Below are positions 37,124 through 46,752 of a stretch of DNA of 64,000 nucleotides, piece by piece. This DNA comes from Psychroflexus tropicus DSM 15496 (GTDB taxonomy: Bacteria > Bacteroidota > Bacteroidia > Flavobacteriales > Flavobacteriaceae): NCBI RefSeq assembly GCF_000378765.1, contig NZ_KB905345.1:186001-250000 (forward strand), read 5' to 3'. Every line of letters starts with the position of its first letter. The first letter of the stretch is position 1. Under the pieces are notes generated by a model. The model did no database searches, was not told the origin of the DNA, and saw nothing but the letters and a program-made list of their open reading frames with translations. Both the position numbers and the translations under genes were made by a program.

Positions 37124-38125
37124 ATGAATAAAACTATAAGAGTAGGAATTAATGGCTTTGGTCGTATCGGCCGAAGCCTTTTTCGTTTATTGTATGAGCA
37201 CCCACAGATTGAAGTGGTAGCCATCAATGATTTAGCAGATGCTAGAACTTTATCTCATCTTCTTAAATATGATAGTGTTCACGGACAGTTTCCCTTTGAA
37301 GTCACTTATAATCAAGAGGGAATTGTAGTAGAAGATCAGATATATCCTCTCGTCAACATTCCAGCCCTTCAAGATCTAAATTGGGGGAAATATAATGTGG
37401 ATACCCTCATAGAATGCACCGGTAAATTCAAAACCAAAAGTGAGTTGCAGCATCACCTTGATGCTGGAGCCAACAAATTAATTTTAAGCGTTCCTCCTAG
37501 CGATGATTCTGTAAAAATGATTGTTTTAGGAGTTAATGACTGGGTTTTACAAGAGGAGGATGTTATGATTTCTAATGCTTCTTGCACCACCAATAACGCG
37601 GCACCCATGCTAAAGGTAATTCACGATGCATTAGAAGTAGAACAGGCTTACATTACTACAGTTCATTCCTACACATCAGACCAAAGTCTGCATGATAAAC
37701 CTCATCGAGATTTAAGACGTGCCAGAGCGGCTTCGCAATCTATCATTCCCACCACAACTGGAGCAGCAAAAGCATTAACTAAAATATTTCCAGATCTAAG
37801 CGATGTTATAGGTGGTTGTGGAATACGAGTACCTGTTCCCAACGGGTCCCTTACCGATATGACACTCAATGTCAAAACATCTACTAGCATTGAAGAAGTG
37901 AATGCTTTATTCCAAAAAGCGGCGAAGGAGCAATTGAATGGAATTTTACAATATTCTGAAGTTCCTTTAGTGAGTATCGATATGGTTGGCAATCCCTATT
38001 CCTGTGTGTTTGATGCTGGCATGACTTCCGTGATTGGAGGAAACTTAATCAAGCTTATTGGGTGGTATGACAATGAGAGAGGGTATTCTAATCGACTAAT
38101 CGATCTTATATTAAAGATGGGTTAA
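37124..38125 (+). CDS. gap: Glyceraldehyde-3-phosphate dehydrogenase, type I
   Basis: 333 residues. Oxidises glyceraldehyde 3-phosphate with NAD and phosphate in glycolysis, or the reverse. The NAD-binding start is VGINGFGRIGRSLFR with an Asp in AINDLAD after the second strand, which favours NAD over NADP. The active-site Cys 154 lies in SNASCTTNNAAPML, where the usual second Cys of SCTTNC is Asn; HSYTSDQSLHDKPHRD carries the catalytic His. The combination with lipA is unusual for a glycolytic gene, so this may be a second GAPDH with a different role. Its stop overlaps the convergent cmk by 4 bases. Confidence 0.92.
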   Translation: MNKTIRVGINGFGRIGRSLFRLLYEHPQIEVVAINDLADARTLSHLLKYDSVHGQFPFEVTYNQEGIVVEDQIYPLVNIPALQDLNWGKYNVDTLIECTGKFKTKSELQHHLDAGANKLILSVPPSDDSVKMIVLGVNDWVLQEEDVMISNASCTTNNAAPMLKVIHDALEVEQAYITTVHSYTSDQSLHDKPHRDLRRARAASQSIIPTTTGAAKALTKIFPDLSDVIGGCGIRVPVPNGSLTDMTLNVKTSTSIEEVNALFQKAAKEQLNGILQYSEVPLVSIDMVGNPYSCVFDAGMTSVIGGNLIKLIGWYDNERGYSNRLIDLILKMG

Positions 38126-38814
38126 GCTTTTTCAATCCTGTCTTCAGCAAGTTTTAAAATCATATTGAACTGTTCCTCTTGGGACAATTCGCTATTATCA
38201 ATTTTAATGGCGTCATCTGATTGTATGAGTGGAGAATTTTTCCGATTGGAGTCGATGTCATCGCGATGTTTCACATTTTGAAGAACTTCTGCATATTTAA
38301 TATTCTCACCTTTACTTTTCAGCTCGTCAAAGCGTCTTTGGGCTCTAATTTGTGCCGTGGCAGTCATAAATATTTTTAGCTCTGCGTCTGGAAAAACAAC
38401 GCTTCCAATGTCACGACCGTCCATCACAATACCTTTTTCATGTCCAAATTCTTTTTGAAGTTGAACTAGCTTTTCCCTCACTTCATCAATTTTAGCTACA
38501 AAACTTACGTTCTCAGAAACCTCCATAGATCTAATAGCTTGTTCTACGTTTTCTCCGTTGAGAAAAACATCATTGGAAAAATTTTCTGCGTTATATTCAA
38601 AATCTATATTCACTTCTGGAAGATAAGAAATCAATTGAGAAGTATTGACTTCTCCATCATGTATCCACCCGTTACGCAAAGCAAATAAAGTTACCGCCCG
38701 ATACATGGCTCCAGTATCTACATATTTATATTCTAAGGCTTTAGCCAGTTTCTTTGCTACTGTACTCTTACCAGTAGAAGAATGGCCATCAATGGCAATA
38801 ACTATTGAATTCAT
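38122..38814 (-). CDS. cmk: Cytidylate kinase
   Basis: 230 residues. Phosphorylates CMP and dCMP. The P-loop GHSSTGKST lies at residues 10-18, followed by YKYVDTGAMYRAVTLFALRN and VMDGRDIGSVVFPDAELKIFMTA, with DDIDSNRKNSPL as the lid segment; all are hallmarks of the bacterial Cmk family. Starts one base after the stop of the upstream pgpH-like gene, so both are on one minus-strand message. Convergent with gap by a 4-base overlap. Confidence 0.96.
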   Translation of the reverse strand: MNSIVIAIDGHSSTGKSTVAKKLAKALEYKYVDTGAMYRAVTLFALRNGWIHDGEVNTSQLISYLPEVNIDFEYNAENFSNDVFLNGENVEQAIRSMEVSENVSFVAKIDEVREKLVQLQKEFGHEKGIVMDGRDIGSVVFPDAELKIFMTATAQIRAQRRFDELKSKGENIKYAEVLQNVKHRDDIDSNRKNSPLIQSDDAIKIDNSELSQEEQFNMILKLAEDRIEKA

Positions 38815-38815
38815 A

Positions 38816-40861
38816 TTAGTCTGGGTATTCGATTCTGAGGTGATAAATATTATTGAGTTTTGCTTTTAAAATCTTTTTTATAGATTGAATTTCTTTGAAG
38901 GTAATGTTGGCATTTATAAATTGATCTTCCTGAATTTGTTTATCAATAATTTTTTCAACAAAATCATCAATAAGCTGAGTGCTTGGTTCTTTTAGTGATT
39001 TACTAGCCGCCTCAACAGAATCGCACATCATCAAGATAGCGGTCTCTTTACTGAAAGGAATTGGGCCTGGATATCTAAAATCTTCAGGATTTATATCCTC
39101 TTCCTCCTCTTCTTCTTTCTGCTTGGTATAGAAATAATAAACAGTCGTCGTTCCGTGATGAGTCCTAATAAAATCAATTATTCGATCTGGTAAGTTTCTT
39201 CGTTTCGCAATCTCTATTCCTTCGAGCCTATGATTTATGATAACCTCAGCGCTTTCCTTTGGTGATAATTCGTCGTGTGGGGAAACTGAGGTGGTCTGAT
39301 TTTCAGTAAAATAAATAGGATTTTTCATCTTACCGATATCATGATATAGCGCACCCACACGTATCAACAGCGAATTAGCTCCAATTTCGTTTGCAGCGGC
39401 TTCTGCAAGGTTGGCTACATTTAATGAATGGTGAAATGTCCCGGGAGCGATATTAGCAAGTTCTTTAAGTAATTTTGAATTTGTGTCAGATAATTCAAGT
39501 AAAGACAAATCTGAAATCAAGCCAAAAATTTTCTCATATGCATAAATCAGTGGCTGAACGAAAAGTAAACCCACACCACTTAAAAGGAAATAAATAAAAT
39601 TATTATAATTTATTTCCGATATACTTCCCTCCTTAATCATATTAAAAGCGAAGTAGGCAAAGATATATACGAGTGTTATTTGCACCACAGAGAGAAATAA
39701 GTTAGCTCTTTTATATAATTCTGAAACCGTAAGAATAGTGACTATGCCTGCTATAATCTGTAAGAACATATACTCGTAACTATCAGGTACAATTAGCCCT
39801 AAAATAAGCACGGTTATCATATGAGTAAAAAGACCTAGCCTAGCATCAAAAAAGGCTTTAAGCGTTAGTGGTAATATACACAAAGGAACAACATAGATAT
39901 AATCAGTATCCAGCTTCAAAACCAGGAGGGTTAAGAAAACTAAGAAAAGAATATTAAAGAAAATAAAAGTGATCTTATTATTGTTATCATATATATTTGG
40001 TCGATACTGTCTAATGAACAGAAGTAGCATCAATAAAGAAAGGCCCACGAGGCAAGTATAGCCAGTAATAACTACAACATAAGAAGACGATTCAAGACTT
40101 TGAGATTCATATTCATGCTTCAATGACTTTAGAATTCTTAATTTCTCTCCTTCTATAATTTCTCCTTTCGCAATAATTTTACTGTCCTTAGTCACTCTGC
40201 CTCTAGTATAAGAGATCTGGTCGAACTTAGACTGAATTTGTTTTTCGTTCAGATCCTGGTCATAACTTACATTCACTTTCAGAACCTCAAAAAATATTTC
40301 TAATATTGAATTTCGAACTTCCGAAAGATCGGAACTTTCTATTTTATCGATTAGAAAAGGCTTCAAATCTTCCTGAGTAAGTAAATCGTTGTAAGGGACT
40401 TCTTCTACTTGCTTAGACTTGATTAAGAAAGCGATACTGGAATTTTGTTCTCTATCATCTTGTATTTTGATTCCGGTTTCATATATCTGATTGATGGTTT
40501 GTGAGATGAAATTTTCTAAAACAGGTCTACTTTTAATGAGGGAATCCTCTGAAGCATCAATTTTATCTTTCCAGTTGTCTTTAACATCTTGTGCAGTCGA
40601 GACATCAAAATTGAAATATGGAATATGTGTCTTTTTTATTTTTGATTTTTCAGCTGCAATTTCTTCGTCAGATTTTAAAATTGCAAAATCAAAAGGAGCA
40701 TAAAGATTTTCATATTGCCAGGGTTTACCTTTTATAATTTCGTATTTGAATTGACCACCTGTAGGAAAGAAATAAACAATAAAAAAAACACTTAAAGCTA
40801 GAAGAAAAAACTTAAAGATGATCGATTGGTTCTTATATAAGTTGTCTAAAAGATTATTCAT
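38816..40861 (-). CDS. Seven-helix membrane HD-domain phosphohydrolase (PgpH-like)
   Basis: 681 residues. One N-terminal membrane segment (about 16-33), a long extracytoplasmic domain (7TMR-HDED type, about 40-275), a block of seven hydrophobic segments (about 280-460), then a cytosolic HD domain with GTFHHSLNVANLAEAAA, VGALYHDIGKMKNP (His 507-Asp 508) and EGIEIAKRRNLPDRIIDFIRTHHGTT. Members related to PgpH hydrolyse the second messenger c-di-AMP. The same kind of gene is near-universal in Bacteroidota, though its ligand there is not established from sequence. A -7 element on the minus strand lies 15 bases upstream of the start. cmk follows one base downstream. Confidence 0.9.
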   Translation of the reverse strand: MNNLLDNLYKNQSIIFKFFLLALSVFFIVYFFPTGGQFKYEIIKGKPWQYENLYAPFDFAILKSDEEIAAEKSKIKKTHIPYFNFDVSTAQDVKDNWKDKIDASEDSLIKSRPVLENFISQTINQIYETGIKIQDDREQNSSIAFLIKSKQVEEVPYNDLLTQEDLKPFLIDKIESSDLSEVRNSILEIFFEVLKVNVSYDQDLNEKQIQSKFDQISYTRGRVTKDSKIIAKGEIIEGEKLRILKSLKHEYESQSLESSSYVVVITGYTCLVGLSLLMLLLFIRQYRPNIYDNNNKITFIFFNILFLVFLTLLVLKLDTDYIYVVPLCILPLTLKAFFDARLGLFTHMITVLILGLIVPDSYEYMFLQIIAGIVTILTVSELYKRANLFLSVVQITLVYIFAYFAFNMIKEGSISEINYNNFIYFLLSGVGLLFVQPLIYAYEKIFGLISDLSLLELSDTNSKLLKELANIAPGTFHHSLNVANLAEAAANEIGANSLLIRVGALYHDIGKMKNPIYFTENQTTSVSPHDELSPKESAEVIINHRLEGIEIAKRRNLPDRIIDFIRTHHGTTTVYYFYTKQKEEEEEEDINPEDFRYPGPIPFSKETAILMMCDSVEAASKSLKEPSTQLIDDFVEKIIDKQIQEDQFINANITFKEIQSIKKILKAKLNNIYHLRIEYPD

Positions 40862-40875
40862 AGCTTAAGATTGCT

Positions 40876-40883
40876 CAAATTTA
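40876..40883 (-). promoter_or_regulatory. -7 promoter element for the PgpH-like gene
   Basis: Reads TAAATTTG on the minus strand, a full match to TAnnTTTG, 14 bases before the start at 40861. Confidence 0.5.
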
Positions 40884-41044
40884 TGAAAATATATAGTCTT
40901 AGGATACATTCTTATTTTTTAGTTTAGCAGAGGCCTCATCAAAAAAATCAAAAATGGAATATCAAAAAATATATTTAAGGTCTCAATAATTGAAACCTGA
41001 TTAGCTTTAAATTCTTAAATTCGCTGCAATTAAAAATTTTAATT

Positions 41045-42220
41045 ATGTCTAAAGAAATCGTTATAGTAAGTGCAGCAAGAACACCAATTGGTAGTTTTCT
41101 TGGTAGCTTATCTTCAATTCCAGCTACTAAGCTTGGAGAAATTGCCATTAAAGGCGCTTTATCTAAAATAAACTTAAATCCTGAATTAGTAAGTGAAGTG
41201 CTAATGGGTAACGTTGTCCAGGCTAATAATGGACAAGCGCCAGCAAGACAAGCTGCTTTGGGAGCTGGTATCCCAGACTCTGTACCCTGTACAACTGTGA
41301 ACAAGGTTTGCGCTAGTGGGATGAAAGCTGTGATGCAAGGAGCACAGGCTATTGCGCTAGGTGATGCCGAAATCGTAGTTGCAGGTGGAATGGAAAACAT
41401 GAGTATGATTCCTCATTACCTTCACCTAAGAAAAGGACAAAAATTCGGACCAGCCCAAATGGTAGATGGACTTCAACGCGATGGTCTTGTAGATGCTTAT
41501 GATCAAAATGCTATGGGAGTTTGTGCAGACTTATGTGCCACAGAACACAATATCTCTAGAGAAGAACAAGATGAATTTGCCAAAGAATCCTACAAAAGAA
41601 GTGCAGAAGCTTGGAAGGCTGGAAAATTTAACGATGAAGTCGTTCCTGTAGAAATTCCTCAGAGAAAGGGAGATCCTAAAATCATGAATGAGGACGAGGA
41701 ATTTAAAAACATTAAGCTTGAGAAAATTCCAGCTTTAAGACCAGCTTTTAGCAAAGACGGAACTGCTACAGCAGCGAACTCTTCAACTATAAATGATGGT
41801 GCGGGAGCTGTAATATTAATGAGTAAAGAAAAAGCAGAGGAGTTAGGTTTAGAAGTATTAGCCACTATAAAAAGTTATGCGGATGCAGCACAAGAGCCTA
41901 AACGCTTTACCACTGCGCCTGCTAAAGCATTACCTCTTGCCTTAAAAAAGGCTAATGTTTCTAAAGAGGATATTGATTACTTTGAATTTAATGAAGCATT
42001 TTCGGTTGTTGGAATTGCCAACACTAAACTACTCGGTTTAGATAGCAATAAAGTTAATGTTCATGGAGGTGCGGTATCTCTAGGACACCCGTTAGGTTGC
42101 TCTGGTGTAAGAATTTTGATAACACTCATTAATGTCATGAAGCAAAATCAGGCTAAACTAGGTGCTGCTGCGATTTGCAATGGAGGTGGTGGTGCTTCAG
42201 CTATGGTACTGGAACGTTAA
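41045..42220 (+). CDS. Acetyl-CoA C-acetyltransferase (thiolase)
   Basis: 391 residues, the normal thiolase length. Condenses or cleaves acyl-CoA with acetyl-CoA. The acylated Cys 89 lies in VNKVCASGMKAVMQGAQ; NEAFSVVGIAN, GAVSLGHPLGCSGVRI (catalytic His) and the C-terminal CNGGGGASAMVLER (second Cys) complete the active site. Length and motifs fit the biosynthetic acetoacetyl-CoA type, but a degradative role cannot be excluded. Divergent from the PgpH-like gene; an NlpC/P60 gene follows 20 bases downstream and may be co-transcribed. Confidence 0.94.
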   Translation: MSKEIVIVSAARTPIGSFLGSLSSIPATKLGEIAIKGALSKINLNPELVSEVLMGNVVQANNGQAPARQAALGAGIPDSVPCTTVNKVCASGMKAVMQGAQAIALGDAEIVVAGGMENMSMIPHYLHLRKGQKFGPAQMVDGLQRDGLVDAYDQNAMGVCADLCATEHNISREEQDEFAKESYKRSAEAWKAGKFNDEVVPVEIPQRKGDPKIMNEDEEFKNIKLEKIPALRPAFSKDGTATAANSSTINDGAGAVILMSKEKAEELGLEVLATIKSYADAAQEPKRFTTAPAKALPLALKKANVSKEDIDYFEFNEAFSVVGIANTKLLGLDSNKVNVHGGAVSLGHPLGCSGVRILITLINVMKQNQAKLGAAAICNGGGGASAMVLER

Positions 42221-42240
42221 TCTATTTATAACTTATTAAG

Positions 42241-42984
42241 ATGCTATACGGAATTTGTCCTCTAAGTGTGGTGGCTGTAAGAGCTGAGCCTAGCGATGCG
42301 TCAGAAATGGTAACCCAACTTCTTTACGGGGACCACTTTGAGGTGATCGAAAACAAATTAAAATGGATCAAAATCCGTATAGCTTTTGATGATTACGAAG
42401 GTTGGCTAGATGTGAAGCAGGCTTTTGAAATTGATGAAACTACTTATGAAAATCTCAACACAACTCGAAGCTTCTCAACAGACTTGTTAAGTTTAATGAC
42501 GACTAAACATGGTCATTTGATGCCAGTATGTATTGGTTCTTCTATCGAGGCATCCAAACTACTGGGTCATAAATTTGATGGAGCCAATAATCATAACTTT
42601 TCCAAAAGAGATCTCGTAGATACAGCTATGTTATACCTTAATTCACCCTATTTATGGGGTGGAAAATCTCCTTTTGGAATAGATTGTAGTGGGTTTGTAC
42701 AAATGGTTTATAAAATTAGCGGAATCCACCTTTTTCGTGATGCTTATGAGCAAGCTAAACAAGGTCAAGCCCTTTCCTTTATTGAAGAAAGCGAACCTGG
42801 CGATCTTGCTTTTTTTGATAATGAAGAAGGAAAAATTATTCATGTGGGGATCATGATGAAAGAGAACTATATTATCCATGCACACGGACAGGTGAGGATA
42901 GATCGTATAGATCATTCCGGGATTTTCAATGTGGATACAAACCGCTATTCACATAACTTAAGAGTGATTAAGAAAGTGGTTTAA
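42241..42984 (+). CDS. NlpC/P60 (C40) cysteine peptidase with N-terminal SH3-like domain
   Basis: 247 residues. An N-terminal SH3-like part (about 1-65, VVAVRAEPSDASEMVTQLLYGD...GWLD) precedes a C40 papain-like domain. The catalytic Cys 149 is in FGIDCSGFVQMVYK, the His 201 in IIHVGIMM, and a further His cluster HAHGQV lies near 213-215. Such enzymes cleave peptidoglycan stem peptides. It has no signal peptide that I can see, so it may be cytosolic (recycling) or need another export route. Ends in a 4-base overlap with the convergent giant lipoprotein gene. Confidence 0.9.
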   Translation: MLYGICPLSVVAVRAEPSDASEMVTQLLYGDHFEVIENKLKWIKIRIAFDDYEGWLDVKQAFEIDETTYENLNTTRSFSTDLLSLMTTKHGHLMPVCIGSSIEASKLLGHKFDGANNHNFSKRDLVDTAMLYLNSPYLWGGKSPFGIDCSGFVQMVYKISGIHLFRDAYEQAKQGQALSFIEESEPGDLAFFDNEEGKIIHVGIMMKENYIIHAHGQVRIDRIDHSGIFNVDTNRYSHNLRVIKKVV

Positions 42985-45900
42985 AAGGAGGCTCCAAACC
43001 CAAACGAGAACCAAAAGCCATCATCGCTTTGAAAGAAATTGAAAGTACCCGAGAATAAGTCGGCACCATTGATCCAAAAGCCTATGCCATAGTTGTTCTG
43101 CCACTGACTAGATTCCGGGACTTCCGTCCAAACTCTCCCCACATCAAATCCTCCAAAAACTCCAAACTGTAGTGGAATAACATTCGTTTTGATCTCGTTG
43201 AAGCTATATCTCAAATCTATGTTACCCACAAGACTTTCTTTTCCTATAAACCTATCCCTTCTAAACCCTCTCAAACCATTTCGAGAACCTAAAGTTGCTC
43301 CTTGATAAAACTCAAAATCGTTATTAGACATAAGTTGAGAAGAGGCTTTTGTTCTTAAAATCCACTTTTTATTTTTTGATAAGGCATTAAAAAATTCTAA
43401 ATGCGGATTCAGAAAAATAAAAATTTGATCTGTGTTGGTGAGGTTCATCGTCCCTCCTAATTCAACTTTGAAATCCATACCCCTAGTTGGGTTGAGTTCG
43501 TCATCAAAGCTGTGATAGTGGTATGAGGACTGATAAGAAAAGAAATTTTTGGCATCAAAGAAATCAGAATCATCTGCAATAAGCTGATCACCTATTATGT
43601 CTATAAACCTATCTTCGGTCCTATCTACTTTATAATTCTGATAGGACAGCTTATGCTCAAACGTACTGCCATAATCAGAGATCCTTCTCATTCCAACTTC
43701 AAATTCTGCTCTTCTGATTTTAACCCTGTTAAAATCCCTGCCCAAAACATCTTCAGGATTATCGGTTCCATTTCCAAAACCAAAAAAGTTTCTGGCAAAA
43801 TTTGGACTTGAATATTCTAAGCTAGTAAACAAATTATAATTACCAAGGATGTTGGCAAATTCGCCTTCATAACCAAAATCAAAACCTCCGGTAGCGGTAT
43901 AAATTCCAGCCCTTAAATTATGTTTATAGGTAAAGGGATTAAGCTGAAACCCGTTATACCCAAAAGAAGTTTGTACGCCAAACAGCAGCCCGTCATCTGG
44001 ATTAAAACCAATACGCGGCAAAAATGAACTGGTATGGCTTACACTTCTATCCTTATCGAAGGTATTGATGACATAATCATCTGTTCTCACAACCCTACCT
44101 CCATTTTTAAGCTCGACAGAATTTTCTATAGATCTATGGTCATAAGCCCTTATCTTTTTGCCCGATTTAATGAAGTATGTATCATCATCATGCCCTCCTA
44201 TCAATCTCACTTTTATTTTGGTTGGGTGTTGACCCGATACTGTAAAGGTATCTTCATCACCTAAACCATAGATCCATACCTCCTGGGTCTCTTTTGGACT
44301 ATACACTTTGTCCACTATGGTATACTTTCGCTCTCCTTGTATATTTCGAGTGATTACGATTCTTGTCTCCCCATCCTCTTCCCGATACACATCTATAAAG
44401 TCATCTTTATCGGTTGCTATAAGCACAGAAATTGAATTTAATATATCATAATACTCCTCAGCATATTCAGTTAATTTAGAAAGACGTGCTTTAAAAATTG
44501 AAATTAATTTTTGAGTTCTTTCTTTATCAATTTCATTTGGAAGTTTAGAAAACGCCTTTTCAATAACTTCATCTGTTAAATGCTCTTGAATATAAATCGC
44601 CTGCTCAACCCAATCCTTTTTAGTATCATTTCTAATGATCATTCTGTCGAGGCTAAGCCCTGAATTATTAAACCACCTTAAATTTTCAATATCCTTATCG
44701 TAGGGTTGAAACTTTTTTGGAACCGAACTCATAAAACGCAGGGCGTTAAAAAATCCACCATCAAAATTGGCAAATACTTGATCTCTGTCCCTTGGAATTG
44801 GTCTAAAATAACGATCACCATTCTCCTTTTCAAATTCTGACCAGCGCCACTGATCCTCATGTCTATCCCAGTCACCAAGCAACATATCGAAAAGTCTGGC
44901 TCTAAGGTAATTTGATTCATCCAGACTATACTTTTCATCTCTACGTAAGCGTTCTATCATATCTGCAGTACTTACAATATCATGATTTGGATTTCCAAAA
45001 ACACCTTCGGTTCCCATCCAATGTTCTTCCGGACGTTCCTCAATCATATACAAAGCATCTCCATGAACACTGTTGAATTTCTCTAAACCTTTTTGTTTTG
45101 GAATATAGACCAATTTCGGATTGGTGTGATAAACACCAATAGCTTCAGATAAAACGGGGACAGCCATAAAACCGAAAGGATGAGCCGCTGTTAGAAAATC
45201 CAAAAGCGCCTCTTCTACAATAGTTTCATCAAACTCATCCTTTAGATTTTTATCAGGATAGACAAATTGTTGTAAAAGCCTAACAGGGTTCTTTTTGATT
45301 TGTCTGATATTATACTCCCTTCCAGACTTATCATTTAATCGAAGAGAGTTGGTCTGCATTCCTCCACCCATACGCATGGGCTGGAGCCCGCCATAAGCTG
45401 AATCAATTTTTAAAACAGGTACTGTAATCTTTCTGGTATACAGGTCTCTGTAATGCTCGCCCCAAAAACTTTCATAAAACTCAGACCTTTGCGTTTTGAA
45501 TTCATCATAAACGGAAGTAGTGTAGTTATTTGGGAATTCTTCTGGCAAATCTTTTAGATCAAAGCCATCATCGGGAGCATAGATTTCTTTTTGAAAAATT
45601 AACTCAGGTTCTTCATCTGCAGTGTAAAACTGAACCCATGAAGAGCCATCTTCAAACACGTCGTATACAGCAAAACCATGACCAGGGTAAGCAAACTCGC
45701 CATTATTGCCCAATTTGACGTAAGATTTTTTAGAACCGGAACCAGAAACGATTTGTTTCACCAAATCGTTTTCTATGTATTGTAAGCTATGTTCATGACC
45801 TGAGGCAAAAACTACTTTATTCCATCGGCTGGCAATCGCAGAAATTCTATCTACCATGGACTGGTATTGGTTGTTCTGGGTATCTTGTACAGAAACACCA

Positions 45901-46706
45901 CCCGATACTCTTATAAGATTGGCTAAAGAAGCTAGACCTGGTAAAGGGATTTTTTTATCTGAAGGAAATAAGTGTTTTGAAAACTCGTAAGTACCTCCAT
46001 GAACACCATTTGTGTAAAGAGGATGGTGTAAGGCAACCAAGGTGGTTTTATTCTGATTTTTTTTCAATTCGGTTTCAAATTCCTCGTAAAATTGTTCTAA
46101 AGTCTTTATTTGATCGCAGTTTCTATTGATCAAAGGGTTTTTATCCCAGTTGGATAAAATCCATTGGGAATCTAATATGATAAGATGCGCTTCATCAGAA
46201 ATATCTACAAATGACATTCCGCAGCCAGGATTTGGTAGCCAAGGCTTATCCTGACTATTTAACGCATCTTCCACTCGATCTTTTTGATTTTCTAAAGCAG
46301 TTAAACCTTCAGAATACCAGTCGTGATTACCTGGAATAAAATGCACATCTCCTTCAAAAAATTGTAAGCTTGAGGTTTGTGCATCTATGATTCGTTTTGC
46401 TTGTGCCCTATCTTTATCTCCTTTACTGGGAAGTCCAGCTGGATATATATTGTCTCCAAGAATGATGACCTTATCGTTTTTAGTATCCTTAGAAACGGAA
46501 TATCGTTTGAAAGCAGCGATACCTGGAGGGGTTCCTTCCAAGTTTTCATACCCCGTATCGCCAATAAGATAAAATCGTTGAGCAAGATTTTTATGACTTG
46601 GGTAGTTTGAAGATTTAAATTGGTCTTGATTTTTATATTTAACTTCGTATGTTGCACAAGAGAGCATTAAAAAGCTAAGGATAACTGTTAGTAATGTATA
46701 CTTCAT
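42981..46706 (-). CDS. Large lipoprotein: metallophosphoesterase, kinase-like middle region and outer-membrane barrel
   Basis: 1241 residues. A lipoprotein signal (VILSFLMLSCAT, Cys 17) is followed by a calcineurin-like metallophosphoesterase (about 45-350) with every core motif: IGDTGYE, GDNIYPAG, PGNHDWYS, ALHHPLYTNG and SGHEHSLQ. The middle region (about 440-770) has no family I can name for certain but contains GDWDRHEDQWRW (Asp 614, His 616) and RPIPRDRDQVFANFD (Asp 640/642), which look like the catalytic and metal loops of HipA/FAM20/CotH-type kinases. The last ~370 residues form a barrel ending FSFGFGASF, like BamA/TamA or surface-antigen proteins. The phosphoesterase would be outside the cytosol. 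Divergent (46 bases) from the HD-PycTM gene. Confidence 0.82.
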   Translation of the reverse strand: MKYTLLTVILSFLMLSCATYEVKYKNQDQFKSSNYPSHKNLAQRFYLIGDTGYENLEGTPPGIAAFKRYSVSKDTKNDKVIILGDNIYPAGLPSKGDKDRAQAKRIIDAQTSSLQFFEGDVHFIPGNHDWYSEGLTALENQKDRVEDALNSQDKPWLPNPGCGMSFVDISDEAHLIILDSQWILSNWDKNPLINRNCDQIKTLEQFYEEFETELKKNQNKTTLVALHHPLYTNGVHGGTYEFSKHLFPSDKKIPLPGLASLANLIRVSGGVSVQDTQNNQYQSMVDRISAIASRWNKVVFASGHEHSLQYIENDLVKQIVSGSGSKKSYVKLGNNGEFAYPGHGFAVYDVFEDGSSWVQFYTADEEPELIFQKEIYAPDDGFDLKDLPEEFPNNYTTSVYDEFKTQRSEFYESFWGEHYRDLYTRKITVPVLKIDSAYGGLQPMRMGGGMQTNSLRLNDKSGREYNIRQIKKNPVRLLQQFVYPDKNLKDEFDETIVEEALLDFLTAAHPFGFMAVPVLSEAIGVYHTNPKLVYIPKQKGLEKFNSVHGDALYMIEERPEEHWMGTEGVFGNPNHDIVSTADMIERLRRDEKYSLDESNYLRARLFDMLLGDWDRHEDQWRWSEFEKENGDRYFRPIPRDRDQVFANFDGGFFNALRFMSSVPKKFQPYDKDIENLRWFNNSGLSLDRMIIRNDTKKDWVEQAIYIQEHLTDEVIEKAFSKLPNEIDKERTQKLISIFKARLSKLTEYAEEYYDILNSISVLIATDKDDFIDVYREEDGETRIVITRNIQGERKYTIVDKVYSPKETQEVWIYGLGDEDTFTVSGQHPTKIKVRLIGGHDDDTYFIKSGKKIRAYDHRSIENSVELKNGGRVVRTDDYVINTFDKDRSVSHTSSFLPRIGFNPDDGLLFGVQTSFGYNGFQLNPFTYKHNLRAGIYTATGGFDFGYEGEFANILGNYNLFTSLEYSSPNFARNFFGFGNGTDNPEDVLGRDFNRVKIRRAEFEVGMRRISDYGSTFEHKLSYQNYKVDRTEDRFIDIIGDQLIADDSDFFDAKNFFSYQSSYHYHSFDDELNPTRGMDFKVELGGTMNLTNTDQIFIFLNPHLEFFNALSKNKKWILRTKASSQLMSNNDFEFYQGATLGSRNGLRGFRRDRFIGKESLVGNIDLRYSFNEIKTNVIPLQFGVFGGFDVGRVWTEVPESSQWQNNYGIGFWINGADLFSGTFNFFQSDDGFWFSFGFGASF

Positions 46707-46736
46707 TGAAAGGGTATCTTTTTTCTTTTAATTTCG
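46706..46736 (+). promoter_or_regulatory. Candidate promoter for the HD-PycTM gene
   Basis: TTG at 46706-46708 and TAATTTCG at 46729-46736 (7 of 8 fit TAnnTTTG) with a spacing of 20, 16 bases before the ATG. The -33 part overlaps the start codon of the divergent gene. Confidence 0.42.
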
Positions 46737-46752
46737 CATAAAATCACTGTAT

